Part shown: in pieces, positions 34,014-43,614 of the stretch
Position numbering within the stretch: position 1 is the stretch's first letter
Layout of the letters: each line of letters begins with the position of its first letter
Source: Massilia endophytica
GTDB lineage: Bacteria; Pseudomonadota; Gammaproteobacteria; Burkholderiales; Burkholderiaceae_D
Assembly (NCBI RefSeq): GCF_021165955.1
Contig: NZ_CP088952.1
Span: forward strand, 4,526,001 to 4,590,000
Reading direction: 5' to 3'
Length of the DNA stretch: 64,000 nt
Translations under genes and position numbers: made by a program
The notes under the pieces: model-generated
What the model saw: the letters and a program-made list of their open reading frames with translations, nothing else
Told to the model about the DNA's origin: nothing
Databases searched by the model: none

Positions 34014-37000
34014 ATGAACGATCTCTCCAACGCCAAGAAAATTGCCGCTGAGCCGGACCAGGTGAAACCGGCGAACAAGGTCCGCTTCGTGACCGCGGCT
34101 TCCCTGTTCGACGGCCACGACGCGTCGATCAACATCATGCGCCGCATCCTGCAGTCGAACGGCACGGAGGTGGTGCACCTCGGGCATAACCGCTCCGTGG
34201 ACGAGGTGGTGACCGCCGCCCTCGCGGAGGATGTGCAGGGCATCGCCATCTCCAGCTACCAGGGCGGCCACGTCGAATACTTCAAGTACATGATCGATCT
34301 GCTGCGCCAGCGCGGCGGCGCGCATATCAAGGTGTTCGGCGGTGGCGGCGGCGTGATCGTGCCGCACGAGATCAAGGACCTGCACGACTACGGCGTGACC
34401 CGCATCTTCTCGCCCGAGGACGGCCAGCGCATGGGCCTCGCGGGCATGATCCAGTGGATGGTGCAGCAGTGCGACATCGACCTGTCCCAGTATTCGCCCA
34501 CTTCGCTGGCGCCGCTGCGCGAGGGCGATATCGCCGCGCGCCACCGCCCGCTGGCGCAGCTGATCACGGCCCTCGAAAACGGCAAGGCTTCCGATGCGCT
34601 GCGCAAGGAGCTGGCGGATGCCGCCGCTTCCCTGTCCGTGCCGACCCTGGGCATTACCGGCACCGGCGGCGCGGGCAAGTCTTCACTCACCGATGAACTG
34701 ATTCGCCGCATCCGCCTGGACCAGGGCGATGCGCTGAATATCGCCGTCATCTCCATCGATCCGTCACGGCGCAAGTCGGGCGGCGCCCTGCTGGGCGACC
34801 GTATCCGCATGAACGCGATCAATCCATGGAACGGCAATGCGCGCGTCTTCATGCGTTCCCTGGCAACGCGCGAGGCGGGCTCGGAGATCTCCCAGGCGCT
34901 GCCGGATGTGATCGCGGCCTGCAAGGTGGCAGGCTTCGACCTGGTGATCGTGGAAACCTCGGGTATCGGCCAGGGCGATGCGGCCATCGTGCCGCACGTG
35001 GATGTGTCCATGTATGTGATGACGCCGGAATTCGGCGCTGCCTCCCAGCTGGAAAAGATCGACATGCTGGACTTCGCGGACTTCATCGCGATCAACAAAT
35101 TCGACCGCAAGGGCGCCCAGGATGCGCTGCGCGACGTGGCCAAGCAGTATCAGCGCAACCGCGAACTGTGGAGCCAGAGCCCGGACCAGATGCCGGTGTT
35201 CGGCACCCAGGCTTCGCGCTTCAACGACGATGGCGTGACCGCGCTTTACCAGGGCCTGCTGCCCAAGCTGGCGCAGTTCGGCCTGAAGACCCAGCCGGGC
35301 AAGCTGCCCGCAGTGAATGTGCGCTTCAGCAGCGGCAAGAATGTGATCGTGCCGCCGGCGCGTGCGCGCTATCTGGCCGAAATCGCCGATACGGTGCGCG
35401 GCTACCACAAGAACGCGCGCAAGCAGTCGAAGCTGGCGCGCGAACGCCAGCAGCTGCTGGAATCGAAGCGCATGCTGGCCACCGCCGGCAAGAGCGTGGC
35501 GGACTTCGACGATGTGATCATCGAGCGCGATCACGCCATGGAGGCGGGCGCGAAGAAGCTGCTGGCCATGTGGCCTGACATGCAGGAAGCCTACGCGGGC
35601 GACGAGTATGTGGTGAAGATCCGCGACAAGGAAATCCGCACCGGCCTCGTTCAGCATACCCTGTCCGGCACGAAGATCCGGAAGGTGTCGCTGCCGAAGT
35701 ATGAAGACCACGGCGAGCTGCTGCGCTGGCTGATGCTGGAGAACGTGCCCGGGTCCTTCCCATTCACCGCGGGCGTGTTCGCCTTCAAGCGCGAAGGCGA
35801 AGATCCCACCCGCATGTTCGCGGGCGAAGGCGATGCCTTCCGCACCAACCGCCGCTTCAAGCTGGTGTCCGAAGGACTGGACGCGAAGCGCCTGTCCACC
35901 GCTTTCGATTCGGTTACCCTGTACGGCGCCGATCCTGCCATCCGCCCGGACATCTACGGCAAGGTGGGCAACTCGGGCGTGTCCATCGCAACCCTGGACG
36001 ACATGAAGGTGCTGTACGATGGCTTCGACCTGTGCAACCCGAGCACTTCGGTGTCGATGACGATCAACGGCCCTGCCCCGACCATCCTGGCCATGTTCAT
36101 GAACACGGCCATCGATCAGCAGATCGACAAGTTCGTGACCGAGAACCACCGCCAGCCGACCGACGACGAAACCGCCAAGATCAAGGCCTGGGTGCTGCAG
36201 AACGTGCGCGGCACGGTGCAGGCGGACATCCTGAAGGAGGACCAGGGCCAGAACACCTGCATCTTCTCGACCGAGTTCTCGCTGAAGGTGATGGGCGACA
36301 TCCAGGAGTACTTCGTGCACAATCAGGTGCGCAATTTCTACTCCGTTTCGATCTCCGGCTATCACATCGCCGAAGCGGGTGCGAACCCGATCTCACAGCT
36401 GGCCTTCACGCTGTCCAACGGCTTCACTTTCGTGGAAGCCTATCTGGCGCGCGGCATGCACATCGACGATTTCGCACCGAACCTGTCCTTCTTCTTCTCG
36501 AACGGCATGGATCCGGAATATACGGTGCTGGGCCGCGTCGCACGCCGCATCTGGGCCGTGACCATGCGCGACAAGTACGGCGCGAACGACCGCAGCCAGA
36601 AGCTGAAGTACCACATCCAGACTTCCGGCCGCTCGCTGCACGCCCAGGAGATCGACTTCAACGATATCCGCACCACGCTGCAGGCCCTGATTGCCATTTA
36701 CGACAACTGCAACTCGCTGCACACCAACGCCTACGACGAGGCGATCACCACGCCGACCGACGAATCGGTGCGCCGCGCGCTGGCCATCCAGCTGATCATC
36801 AACCGCGAGTGGGGCCTGGCGAAGAATGAGAACCCGAACCAGGGTTCCTTCATCATCGAGGAACTGACGGACCTCGTGGAGGAAGCCGTTCTGCAGGAGT
36901 TCGAGCGCATCGCGGAACGCGGCGGCGTGCTGGGCGCCATGGAAACGGGCTACCAGCGCGGCAAGATCCAGGAGGAGTCGCTGCTGTACGAACACAAGAA

Positions 37001-37307
37001 GCACGACGGCTCCCTGCCGATCATCGGCGTGAACACCTTCCGCAACCCGAAGGGCAGCGAAGCCCCGCAGACGATCGAGCTGGCGCGCTCCACGGACGAC
37101 GAGAAGCAGTCGCAGCTCAAGCGCCTGGAGGCCTTCCACCAGCGCCATGCGGACGTGGCCCCTGCCGCCCTGGCAGCGCTGCAGAAGGCCGCCATCGACA
37201 ACGAGAACGTGTTCGCCAAGCTGATGGACGCTGCGCGCGTCTGCTCCCTGGGCCAGATCACCACCGCCCTGTTCGAGGTGGGCGGCCAGTACCGCCGCAA
37301 TATGTAA
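34014..37307 (+). CDS. icmF: Fused isobutyryl-CoA mutase IcmF with G-protein chaperone
   Basis: The 1097-residue protein is a natural fusion of three parts. The B12-binding domain (about residues 20-155) has base-off motif DGHDAS with His35. The MeaB/ArgK-type GTPase (about 205-420) has P-loop GITGTGGAGKSS. The substrate-binding mutase domain (about 550-1090) includes TSVSMTINGPAPTILAMF. It interconverts isobutyryl-CoA and n-butyryl-CoA (or isovaleryl/pivalyl-CoA in relatives), with the GTPase guarding the cofactor. AAGGAA precedes the ATG. Context with 2-oxo-acid oxidoreductase suggests amino-acid carbon-skeleton degradation. Confidence 0.95.
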   Translation: MNDLSNAKKIAAEPDQVKPANKVRFVTAASLFDGHDASINIMRRILQSNGTEVVHLGHNRSVDEVVTAALAEDVQGIAISSYQGGHVEYFKYMIDLLRQRGGAHIKVFGGGGGVIVPHEIKDLHDYGVTRIFSPEDGQRMGLAGMIQWMVQQCDIDLSQYSPTSLAPLREGDIAARHRPLAQLITALENGKASDALRKELADAAASLSVPTLGITGTGGAGKSSLTDELIRRIRLDQGDALNIAVISIDPSRRKSGGALLGDRIRMNAINPWNGNARVFMRSLATREAGSEISQALPDVIAACKVAGFDLVIVETSGIGQGDAAIVPHVDVSMYVMTPEFGAASQLEKIDMLDFADFIAINKFDRKGAQDALRDVAKQYQRNRELWSQSPDQMPVFGTQASRFNDDGVTALYQGLLPKLAQFGLKTQPGKLPAVNVRFSSGKNVIVPPARARYLAEIADTVRGYHKNARKQSKLARERQQLLESKRMLATAGKSVADFDDVIIERDHAMEAGAKKLLAMWPDMQEAYAGDEYVVKIRDKEIRTGLVQHTLSGTKIRKVSLPKYEDHGELLRWLMLENVPGSFPFTAGVFAFKREGEDPTRMFAGEGDAFRTNRRFKLVSEGLDAKRLSTAFDSVTLYGADPAIRPDIYGKVGNSGVSIATLDDMKVLYDGFDLCNPSTSVSMTINGPAPTILAMFMNTAIDQQIDKFVTENHRQPTDDETAKIKAWVLQNVRGTVQADILKEDQGQNTCIFSTEFSLKVMGDIQEYFVHNQVRNFYSVSISGYHIAEAGANPISQLAFTLSNGFTFVEAYLARGMHIDDFAPNLSFFFSNGMDPEYTVLGRVARRIWAVTMRDKYGANDRSQKLKYHIQTSGRSLHAQEIDFNDIRTTLQALIAIYDNCNSLHTNAYDEAITTPTDESVRRALAIQLIINREWGLAKNENPNQGSFIIEELTDLVEEAVLQEFERIAERGGVLGAMETGYQRGKIQEESLLYEHKKHDGSLPIIGVNTFRNPKGSEAPQTIELARSTDDEKQSQLKRLEAFHQRHADVAPAALAALQKAAIDNENVFAKLMDAARVCSLGQITTALFEVGGQYRRNM

Positions 37308-37317
37308 GTCCCTTCCC

Positions 37318-37353
37318 GTTTGCGGCGCATCAAGACCCTGATGCGCCGCAAAC
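37318..37353 (+). terminator. Strong hairpin after icmF
   Basis: GTTTGCGGCGCATCA (37318-37332) pairs over all 15 bp with TGATGCGCCGCAAAC (37339-37353) around AGACCC. No T-run follows on either strand, so it may act as an mRNA-stabilising 3' structure or factor-assisted terminator. Confidence 0.65.
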
Positions 37354-37399
37354 GCTACCGTTGTAGCTCACAGCCAGGGCCTCCGGAAGAGGACAGGAA

Positions 37400-38296
37400 A
37401 TGAGATACGCACGCCTTACGCCGGGCCACGGCTTCAAGCCCTCCAACAGCTTCCTGTACTACCTCCAGCGCATCATCGTTTCGCCGCCCCTCCGCGGTGT
37501 CTGCGTGAAATTGTTCCGGCAGTGGGTACGCGTGCGCCAGGGAGTCAACAATGGCAGGCAATCGGCCTTGCGCGACCAGCAGCTCGCCGCCCTGCACGCA
37601 GAGGGATACGTGGCGCTCGGGGCGCTGTTCAGCCGCGAGCAGTGCGAGGACATTCAGCGCTACTTCGCGGACAAGGTGCTGACCGACCGGCACGACGAGA
37701 GAACCCGTTTCACCATCGATGCGGTTCCCGACACCGTCAGGCTGGGCGAATACAGCCTGCGCGACATCGTGGCCTGTCCCCATATTCTCGCGCTGGCGAA
37801 CAGCGAAACCCTTCTTTCGCTGGCGGAGCGCTATATCGGCTGCAAGCCCACCATCTCGCAGCTGGGCGTACGCTGGTCCTTTCCCAAACCGGACGGACGC
37901 AGCGACCTGCAGACCTTCCACCGCGACTCGGAGGACTGGCGCTATTTCAAGGTGCTGGTCTACCTCACCGATGTGGGGCCCGGCGAAGGGCCCCATGTCT
38001 ACGTGCGCGGCACGCACCGTACGCGCGCGCCGCTGCGCCTGCACCTCCAATCGGACGCCGAAATCGACGGCATGTACGGGCGGGACATGCTGATCACCGC
38101 CATGGGCGAGCGCGGCTTCGGTTTCGCCGTGGATACGGCGGGTGTGCACAAGGGCGCCGCGCCGTCCGCAGGCCGCCGCCTGATGCTGCAGATTCAGTAC
38201 TCGCTGTTCCGCAGCTATGCCTATCTCTATCAGCCGGAGCCCTATCACGGCGCCCTGCCGCTGGACCGCTACATCAACCGCCTGATCGTGGCCTAG
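37400..38296 (+). CDS. PhyH-family (phytanoyl-CoA dioxygenase-like) non-haem iron oxygenase
   Basis: The 298-residue protein shows the 2-His-1-carboxylate facial triad of Fe(II)/2-oxoglutarate enzymes: H174-R-D176 (FHRDSEDWR) and H250 (GVHKGAAP), with an Arg (AGRRLML) seven to eight residues later to bind 2-oxoglutarate. VGPGEGPHVYVRGTHR is a typical PhyH loop. Substrate is unknown, and such proteins hydroxylate varied small molecules. It lies 92 bp after icmF and a strong hairpin, so cotranscription is uncertain. It overlaps the convergent LacI gene by 23 bp. Confidence 0.82.
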   Translation: MRYARLTPGHGFKPSNSFLYYLQRIIVSPPLRGVCVKLFRQWVRVRQGVNNGRQSALRDQQLAALHAEGYVALGALFSREQCEDIQRYFADKVLTDRHDERTRFTIDAVPDTVRLGEYSLRDIVACPHILALANSETLLSLAERYIGCKPTISQLGVRWSFPKPDGRSDLQTFHRDSEDWRYFKVLVYLTDVGPGEGPHVYVRGTHRTRAPLRLHLQSDAEIDGMYGRDMLITAMGERGFGFAVDTAGVHKGAAPSAGRRLMLQIQYSLFRSYAYLYQPEPYHGALPLDRYINRLIVA

Positions 38297-39284
38297 CCAC
38301 CGACCCGGCCAGCACAAGCTCCGGCTGCCACAGCGTTTGCAGAAGTTCCGCAGGCTTGCCGCCGATGAGGGCCAGCAGCATGTCCGCCATCACGGCTCCC
38401 GCCTCGCGGGCGCGGGTCTGGTCGATGGTTGCCACCGGCATGCCGACATCGTTCATGCGTCCCCAGACGATCAGCGACATCTCGCCGCCGATCTGCACGC
38501 CCGCATCCTGCAGGGCGCGCACCACACCGGCGCCTGCCAGGTGGTTGTCCACCACCACGGCGGTGGGCCGGTCCGTCCCGGCAAGCAGCTGGCGCATGGC
38601 TTCGTAGCCGCTGCGGTGCTCGATCGCGGTCTCGATGAGGTGGCGCGGGTCCGCCTGCAGTCCCGCCCCCGCCAGCGTGGCCATGAAGCTTTCGCGCCGC
38701 TGCGCCGCGAAGTTCAGTTCCAGCGGGGCGCTGATCATGGCGATGCGCTGGTGGCCATGGGACAGCAGGCTTTCTACTGCATTGCGTATGCCAGCGGCGT
38801 TGTCGTAGTCGAACCAGGCGTATGGCGCATCGAGCTGGGTGCGGCCATGGGCCACGAAAGGAAAACGCGCCCTCGCCAGGTAGGCAATGCGGCTGTCGTG
38901 TACCAGCGTGCGGCTGACCACCAGGCCATCGACGCGCCTTCCCTTCACCATCTGCTCATAGGAGGGCATTTCGTTCGCGGCGGATACGGGGGCGATGATG
39001 AAGTTCATCTGCGCCGCTTCCAGCGCCTCGGAAATGCCGCCTACGACGTCCAGGAACATGGGGTCGCCCAGGTCCGCAGCCAGCAGGGGGTAGATGATGC
39101 CGAAAACGTTGCTGCGCCCAACCGCCAAGGTGCGCGCCGCAGGATTCGCCTGATAGCCTGCGGCTCGCGCCGCGGCGAGCACGCGCTCGCGGGTGCGGTC
39201 GCTCACTTCGGGATAGCCGTTCAGCGCCCTGCTCACCGTCGTTTTCGACATGCCGAGCAGGTCGGCCAGGCTCTTGAGATTCAT
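38274..39284 (-). CDS. LacI-family regulator, last gene of the GH65 operon
   Basis: The 336-residue regulator has the LacI HTH (SLADLLGMSKTTVSRALNG) with hinge helix (NPAARTLAVGRS) and a periplasmic-binding-protein-like effector domain (about residues 60-330). Its ATG overlaps the MFS stop by 4 bp (ATGA), so it is cotranscribed with the sugar genes it probably represses. The likely operator is CAAACCGGTTTG before the GH65 gene; the effector would be an alpha-glucoside or its phosphate (inference). Confidence 0.9.
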   Translation of the reverse strand: MNLKSLADLLGMSKTTVSRALNGYPEVSDRTRERVLAAARAAGYQANPAARTLAVGRSNVFGIIYPLLAADLGDPMFLDVVGGISEALEAAQMNFIIAPVSAANEMPSYEQMVKGRRVDGLVVSRTLVHDSRIAYLARARFPFVAHGRTQLDAPYAWFDYDNAAGIRNAVESLLSHGHQRIAMISAPLELNFAAQRRESFMATLAGAGLQADPRHLIETAIEHRSGYEAMRQLLAGTDRPTAVVVDNHLAGAGVVRALQDAGVQIGGEMSLIVWGRMNDVGMPVATIDQTRAREAGAVMADMLLALIGGKPAELLQTLWQPELVLAGSVARPRSGG

Positions 39285-40549
39285 CCGCCGATTATAGCCG
39301 AGCCACCCAGGCCGTTATCGGGCGTGCTGCCATCCACGGCACGCTTGAAGAAGTAAAGCATCACCAGCACCACGGCAATGGGCACGAGCGTGAGATAGAA
39401 AGCGAAGTGGCCGCTGAAGGCGCCGAACACATAGCCCGTGATCAGCGAGCCCGTGGTGCCGCCCAGGGCGGAGAAGATCACCAGCAGGCCGGTCATCGCC
39501 GAGTGCTGGTTCTTCGGCAGGGAGCTGAGCATGACGGAGTTGATGCCGGGGTAGATGGGGGCCATGAAGAGGCCAATCAGCGGGAAGATGAAGGCAGCGA
39601 CGGGCGCATTGCTCCAGCTGATATCCGGATTCGCAACGACACCGTGAGTGAGCGGCAGCGCCACCAGCACCACGGCGCCCATGCCGATCAGGCAGGCGTT
39701 CATGACGGGATACCAGTTCAGGCGGCGCAGCAGCACACCGGCGGAAAGCCGCCCAGCCGCGAGGCAGGCCGCGAAGATGCTGGTGACCTGCACGCTCATG
39801 GCCGCAGGCAGTTTCAGGATTTCGTTGTTGAAGGTCGGCAGCCAGGTCCCTACGCTCTGCTCGATCAGCACATAGAGGAAGGCAGTGATGACGAAGACGC
39901 ACACCAGGGGCTTGAAGAAGAGCCTGAGCATGGCGGCGAAGTCCTGCGCCAGCGTGCGGTCCGCTGGCAGCGCGGCCAGGTGCTCGTCGAACTGGGTCGT
40001 CAGCAGCAGAACGAAAGTGAAGGCGCAGAGCGCGGCAAGCACCCAGTACACATTCAGCCAGCTTTGCGACTTCGGATTGGCTGAATCGATGAAGAAGCTG
40101 AACACCCAATAGGCGCACAGCACGCCCACCATGAAAAAGCCCTCCAGCGTGTTCATGATGCCCGCGTGGTGCCGGCGGTCCGTGGCGATGAGGCCGAGGG
40201 TCGAGTAGACGGACACCTTGGTGAGCGCGAAGGACACGCCCACCGACAGGAAGAGCAGCTTGGTGGTGAGGAAGCTAGGCAGCAGCGGCATTGCCACGCA
40301 GGCCGCGGTGACGATGGCCAGCGCGATCAGCATGGCCTTCTTGTAGCCGAGGCGCGGCAGGAAGGAGGCCACGAGGAAGGACACAACGGCAATCGGCAGA
40401 TCCTTGAAGCCTTCCAGAACGCTGGCGGAGGATTTGCTGATCTCATAATTGCTGATGACCTGCAGGATCACCGTGCCCACGCTGTTCAACAGGATGGCGA
40501 ACACGAAATAGATCAGGAACAGGATGTACAGGATGCGCTGGTTTTTCAT
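39281..40549 (-). CDS. MFS sugar transporter
   Basis: The 422-residue protein has about 12 hydrophobic helices and resembles FucP/GGP-type sugar permeases. Between GH65/beta-phosphoglucomutase genes and a LacI regulator it most likely imports an alpha-linked disaccharide across the inner membrane by proton symport. It starts 27 bp after the phosphomutase gene. Substrate specificity cannot be read from the sequence. Confidence 0.85.
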   Translation of the reverse strand: MKNQRILYILFLIYFVFAILLNSVGTVILQVISNYEISKSSASVLEGFKDLPIAVVSFLVASFLPRLGYKKAMLIALAIVTAACVAMPLLPSFLTTKLLFLSVGVSFALTKVSVYSTLGLIATDRRHHAGIMNTLEGFFMVGVLCAYWVFSFFIDSANPKSQSWLNVYWVLAALCAFTFVLLLTTQFDEHLAALPADRTLAQDFAAMLRLFFKPLVCVFVITAFLYVLIEQSVGTWLPTFNNEILKLPAAMSVQVTSIFAACLAAGRLSAGVLLRRLNWYPVMNACLIGMGAVVLVALPLTHGVVANPDISWSNAPVAAFIFPLIGLFMAPIYPGINSVMLSSLPKNQHSAMTGLLVIFSALGGTTGSLITGYVFGAFSGHFAFYLTLVPIAVVLVMLYFFKRAVDGSTPDNGLGGSAIIGG

Positions 40550-40576
40550 GGTTTGTCTCCTCCGGCCTTTCTTGTT

Positions 40577-41218
40577 TTAGTAGGCTTGCAGCTTGAACTG
40601 CGTGAGCCCAGGTATCACCACATCCGCCTGGGTGAGTATCTCCGGGTCGCCTATGCCCAGCGCGAACATGCCCGCCGACTTGATCGAGGCCACACCTGCC
40701 ACGGCGTCTTCCACGCCCAGGCAGTCCGCGGGCGATACGCCGAGTTCGCGCGCCGCCTTCAGGAAGATTTCCGGGTCCGGCTTGCCGCGTTCGATGGTGG
40801 CGGCGTCCACCACATAATCGAACTTGCCGCGGATACCCAGGCTGTCCAGCACCGAGAACGCGTTCTTGCTGACGGAAGCAAGGCCGATCTTCAGCCCGTC
40901 CCTGCGGCAGGCGTCCAGCGTTTCGACGGCGCCGGGCAGCAGGTCGGCGGGAGTCATGGTGGCGATAAGCGCCTTGTAATGCTCATTCTTCTGGTCCGCC
41001 AGCGCCAGCTTTTCCGCTTCAGTGTAATTGCCCGCGGCGCCGGCGAGAATCAGCTCCAGGGAGCCCATGCGGTCGATGCCCTTGAGGTGCTCATTGGCCG
41101 CTTCGTCGAAAGGTACGCCTTGCGAATCGGCCAGGCGCTTCCAGGCGAGGTAATGATAGCGCGCGGTGTCGGTGATGACCCCATCGAGGTCGAAGATGAC
41201 GGCTTTGAATCGGCTCAT
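40577..41218 (-). CDS. pgmB: Beta-phosphoglucomutase (HAD superfamily)
   Basis: The 213-residue enzyme has the HAD nucleophile motif FDLDGVITD (D10, D12), the helical cap region HYLAWKRLADSQGVPF with HLKGIDRMGSLE typical of beta-PGM, and the late acidic motif GVEDAVAGV. It isomerises beta-D-glucose-1-phosphate to glucose-6-phosphate through a bisphosphate intermediate. It lies 9 bp after the GH65 gene, whose phosphorolysis would supply its substrate. Confidence 0.94.
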   Translation of the reverse strand: MSRFKAVIFDLDGVITDTARYHYLAWKRLADSQGVPFDEAANEHLKGIDRMGSLELILAGAAGNYTEAEKLALADQKNEHYKALIATMTPADLLPGAVETLDACRRDGLKIGLASVSKNAFSVLDSLGIRGKFDYVVDAATIERGKPDPEIFLKAARELGVSPADCLGVEDAVAGVASIKSAGMFALGIGDPEILTQADVVIPGLTQFKLQAY

Positions 41219-41227
41219 GGTTTCTCC

Positions 41228-43537
41228 TTATGCCAGCGCGCAGCTGGGGGCGGTATTCGTCAGTGCGACTGCCTTGCCGCGATGGCTGAAGGCCACCGCC
41301 GCGCCCTGCAGCAGGGTGTATTCCGTCTTACCTTCGGCAACGCGCACCTGCAGCAGGCAGCCCTGGATGTGAATCTTGAACTGGTAGTGCTGCCATTGTT
41401 TCGGCAGGGTGGGAGCGAAACGCAGGCCGCCATTCACCACCCGCATGCCCGCGAAGCCGTAGGCCACGCCCATCCAGGTGCCGGCCATGGCGGCGGTGTG
41501 GATGCCGTAGTGCGTGTTGCCGTGCGTGTCGTCCAGGTCCAGGCGTGCGGTCTCCATGAAGTAGTCGTAGGCCTTGTCGTGGTAGCCTACTTCGGAGGCA
41601 ACGATGCTGAAGATGCAGGACGAGAGCGAGGAGTCGTGCGTCGTCACGGCTTCGTAGTAGTCGAAGTCGCGCTTCTTGTCCTCCAGCGTGAACTGCTCGC
41701 TCAGGAGCAGCAGCGCCAGCACCACGTCCGCCTGCTTGCACACCTGGTGGCGGTAGATCACCATCGGGTGGTAGTTCAGCAGCAGCGGATACTTGTCCTT
41801 CGGCGTGCTGGCGAAGTCCCATACCTTCTTGTCGAGGAAGCTGTCGTCCTGGGCGTGGATCTTCAGGGTCTCATCGTACGGCAGCAGCATGAGGTCCGCG
41901 GCGCGGCGCCACTCCGCTGCTTCGCCCGCGTCCAGCTGCATGGCGGCCGCAATGCGCGCGAAGTCCGCCGGGTATTGCTTCTCCAGCTTTTCCGCCACCG
42001 ATGCAGCGAAGCGCAGGTGCAGCTGCGCCATGGCGTTGGTGTAGTAGTTGTTGTTGACGAGGGCCGTGTATTCGTCCGGCCCCGTTACCTCGTTGATGAC
42101 GAAGCGCCCGGCGCGGTTATAGCTGCCGATGCCGGTCCAGATGCGGGCAGTCTCCATCACGATCTCCGCGCCCGCCTGCACCAGGTAGGCGTCGTCGCCC
42201 GTGGCGTCCATGTACAGCTTGATGGAATAGGCAATGTCCGCGTTGATGTGGTACTGCGCGGTGCCCGCCGGGAAGTAGGCCGAGCACTCTTCACCCGCGA
42301 TGGTGCGCCACGGGTAGAGGGCGCCCTTTGCGTGCGACATCTGGCGCGCGCGCTGGCGTGCCATCTCCAGCCCCGCGTAGCGGTATTCCAGCAGCTTGCG
42401 CGCAATCTCCGGCTTGTTGTACAGGAAGAAGGGGAAGATGTAGATCTCGGTGTCCCAGAAGTAGTGGCCTTCGTAGCCTTCGCCCGTCACACCCTTGGCC
42501 GAGATATTCGTCTTGCCGTCGCGGCCCACCGACTGCAGCAGGTGGAACTGGTTGAAGCGGATGCCTTGCTGGAGGGCGTCGTCGCCCGCGATCTCGACAT
42601 CCGCCTGCTGCCAGAAATCGGCCAGGTAGGCGGCCTGGCGCGCGGCGAGCGCGGCGAAACCGTCGGCCCGCGCCTGGTCCAGCGCCCGGCGGCTGCGGCC
42701 CGGCAGCTCCGGCGCGGGATAGTCGCGCGAGGAGAAGTAGCTGCCGTACTTGGTGAGGCACACGGTCTGCCCCTGCGCCGCCTGCACGGTGTAGCGCTGT
42801 TCCAGCAGCAGGCCGTCGCGCTCGAAGCTCAGTTCATGCGGCGCGTCCACTTCGGAGGCCGTTGCGCTCACCAGCGTGAAGCCGCTGTTGCGCGTGTTCT
42901 GCACGAGGGCGGAAAAGTGCTCTTCCTGCTCCACCGCCAGAAGATGCAGGGCCGGGCCGGACACCGCGGAACCCACGCGCGGATCGTCGCCCGCCTCCAG
43001 GTTCTTCACGGCCCCGTTCAGCGCGGACACGATGCGCACGCTGCCCGCGAAGTTCAGCGGCGTCACCTCGAAGCGGATGGCGAAGAGGTGCTTGTTCTCG
43101 AAGCTGACCAGGCGGCTGCTGCGGATGGCCACCTTGCGCCCCTGGGGCGAGGTCCACTCCAGGCTGCGCTGCAGGATGCCGGTGCGGAAGTCCAGCGAAC
43201 GCTCATAGTTGTCCACGCCGCCCTGCAGCGGGTCGAAGCGCTCGCCTTCCACCCACAGCGAAATGCCCTTGGCGTTCGGCACGTTCAGCATGAACTGGTT
43301 GGTGCGCGCCAGCGCATAGGCGTTCTCGGGATAGTGGATGGGTTCGGACTCGTAGAAACCGTTCAGGTAGCTGCCGTCCAGCGACGTACCCGCCGGGCCG
43401 CTGTAGCCTTCTTCGCCCGTGCCGCGCAGGCCAATGTAGCCATTGCCGAGCGCGAACAGGGTCTCATCCAGGAAATGGGACTTGGTGTCGAAGCTGGTCT
43501 CCCGTATGCACCACGCGTCCAGAGGAAAAGTATGCAC
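41228..43537 (-). CDS. GH65 inverting disaccharide phosphorylase (maltose/kojibiose/nigerose/trehalose type)
   Basis: The 769-residue protein has the three GH65 parts: an N-terminal beta-sandwich, a central (alpha/alpha)6 barrel (about residues 320-690) and a C-terminal beta-sheet domain. The proposed general-acid Glu lies in VTGPDEYTAL at about residue 488, matching the position known for maltose phosphorylase. GEGYEGHYFWDTEIY is a second signature. It splits an alpha-glucoside with phosphate to glucose and beta-glucose-1-phosphate, used by PgmB. The start is GTG at 43535-43537 behind AAGGA (43543-43547). The linkage specificity is unresolved. Confidence 0.92.
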   Translation of the reverse strand: MHTFPLDAWCIRETSFDTKSHFLDETLFALGNGYIGLRGTGEEGYSGPAGTSLDGSYLNGFYESEPIHYPENAYALARTNQFMLNVPNAKGISLWVEGERFDPLQGGVDNYERSLDFRTGILQRSLEWTSPQGRKVAIRSSRLVSFENKHLFAIRFEVTPLNFAGSVRIVSALNGAVKNLEAGDDPRVGSAVSGPALHLLAVEQEEHFSALVQNTRNSGFTLVSATASEVDAPHELSFERDGLLLEQRYTVQAAQGQTVCLTKYGSYFSSRDYPAPELPGRSRRALDQARADGFAALAARQAAYLADFWQQADVEIAGDDALQQGIRFNQFHLLQSVGRDGKTNISAKGVTGEGYEGHYFWDTEIYIFPFFLYNKPEIARKLLEYRYAGLEMARQRARQMSHAKGALYPWRTIAGEECSAYFPAGTAQYHINADIAYSIKLYMDATGDDAYLVQAGAEIVMETARIWTGIGSYNRAGRFVINEVTGPDEYTALVNNNYYTNAMAQLHLRFAASVAEKLEKQYPADFARIAAAMQLDAGEAAEWRRAADLMLLPYDETLKIHAQDDSFLDKKVWDFASTPKDKYPLLLNYHPMVIYRHQVCKQADVVLALLLLSEQFTLEDKKRDFDYYEAVTTHDSSLSSCIFSIVASEVGYHDKAYDYFMETARLDLDDTHGNTHYGIHTAAMAGTWMGVAYGFAGMRVVNGGLRFAPTLPKQWQHYQFKIHIQGCLLQVRVAEGKTEYTLLQGAAVAFSHRGKAVALTNTAPSCALA

Positions 43538-43558
43538 AATCCGTCCTTTTATCTAATT

Positions 43559-43570
43559 CAAACCGGTTTG
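43559..43570. promoter_or_regulatory. LacI-type operator before the GH65 operon
   Basis: CAAACCGGTTTG is a perfect 12-bp palindrome with a central CpG, a typical LacI-family site. It lies 22 bp upstream of the GH65 GTG start and 45 bp past the second LacI gene stop. The nearest cognate candidates are the two LacI genes flanking the operon. Confidence 0.65.
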
Positions 43571-43614
43571 GATTTCGGTTTTAGTTCTTTTGATCGTAAA
43601 ACCACAAGGGAAAA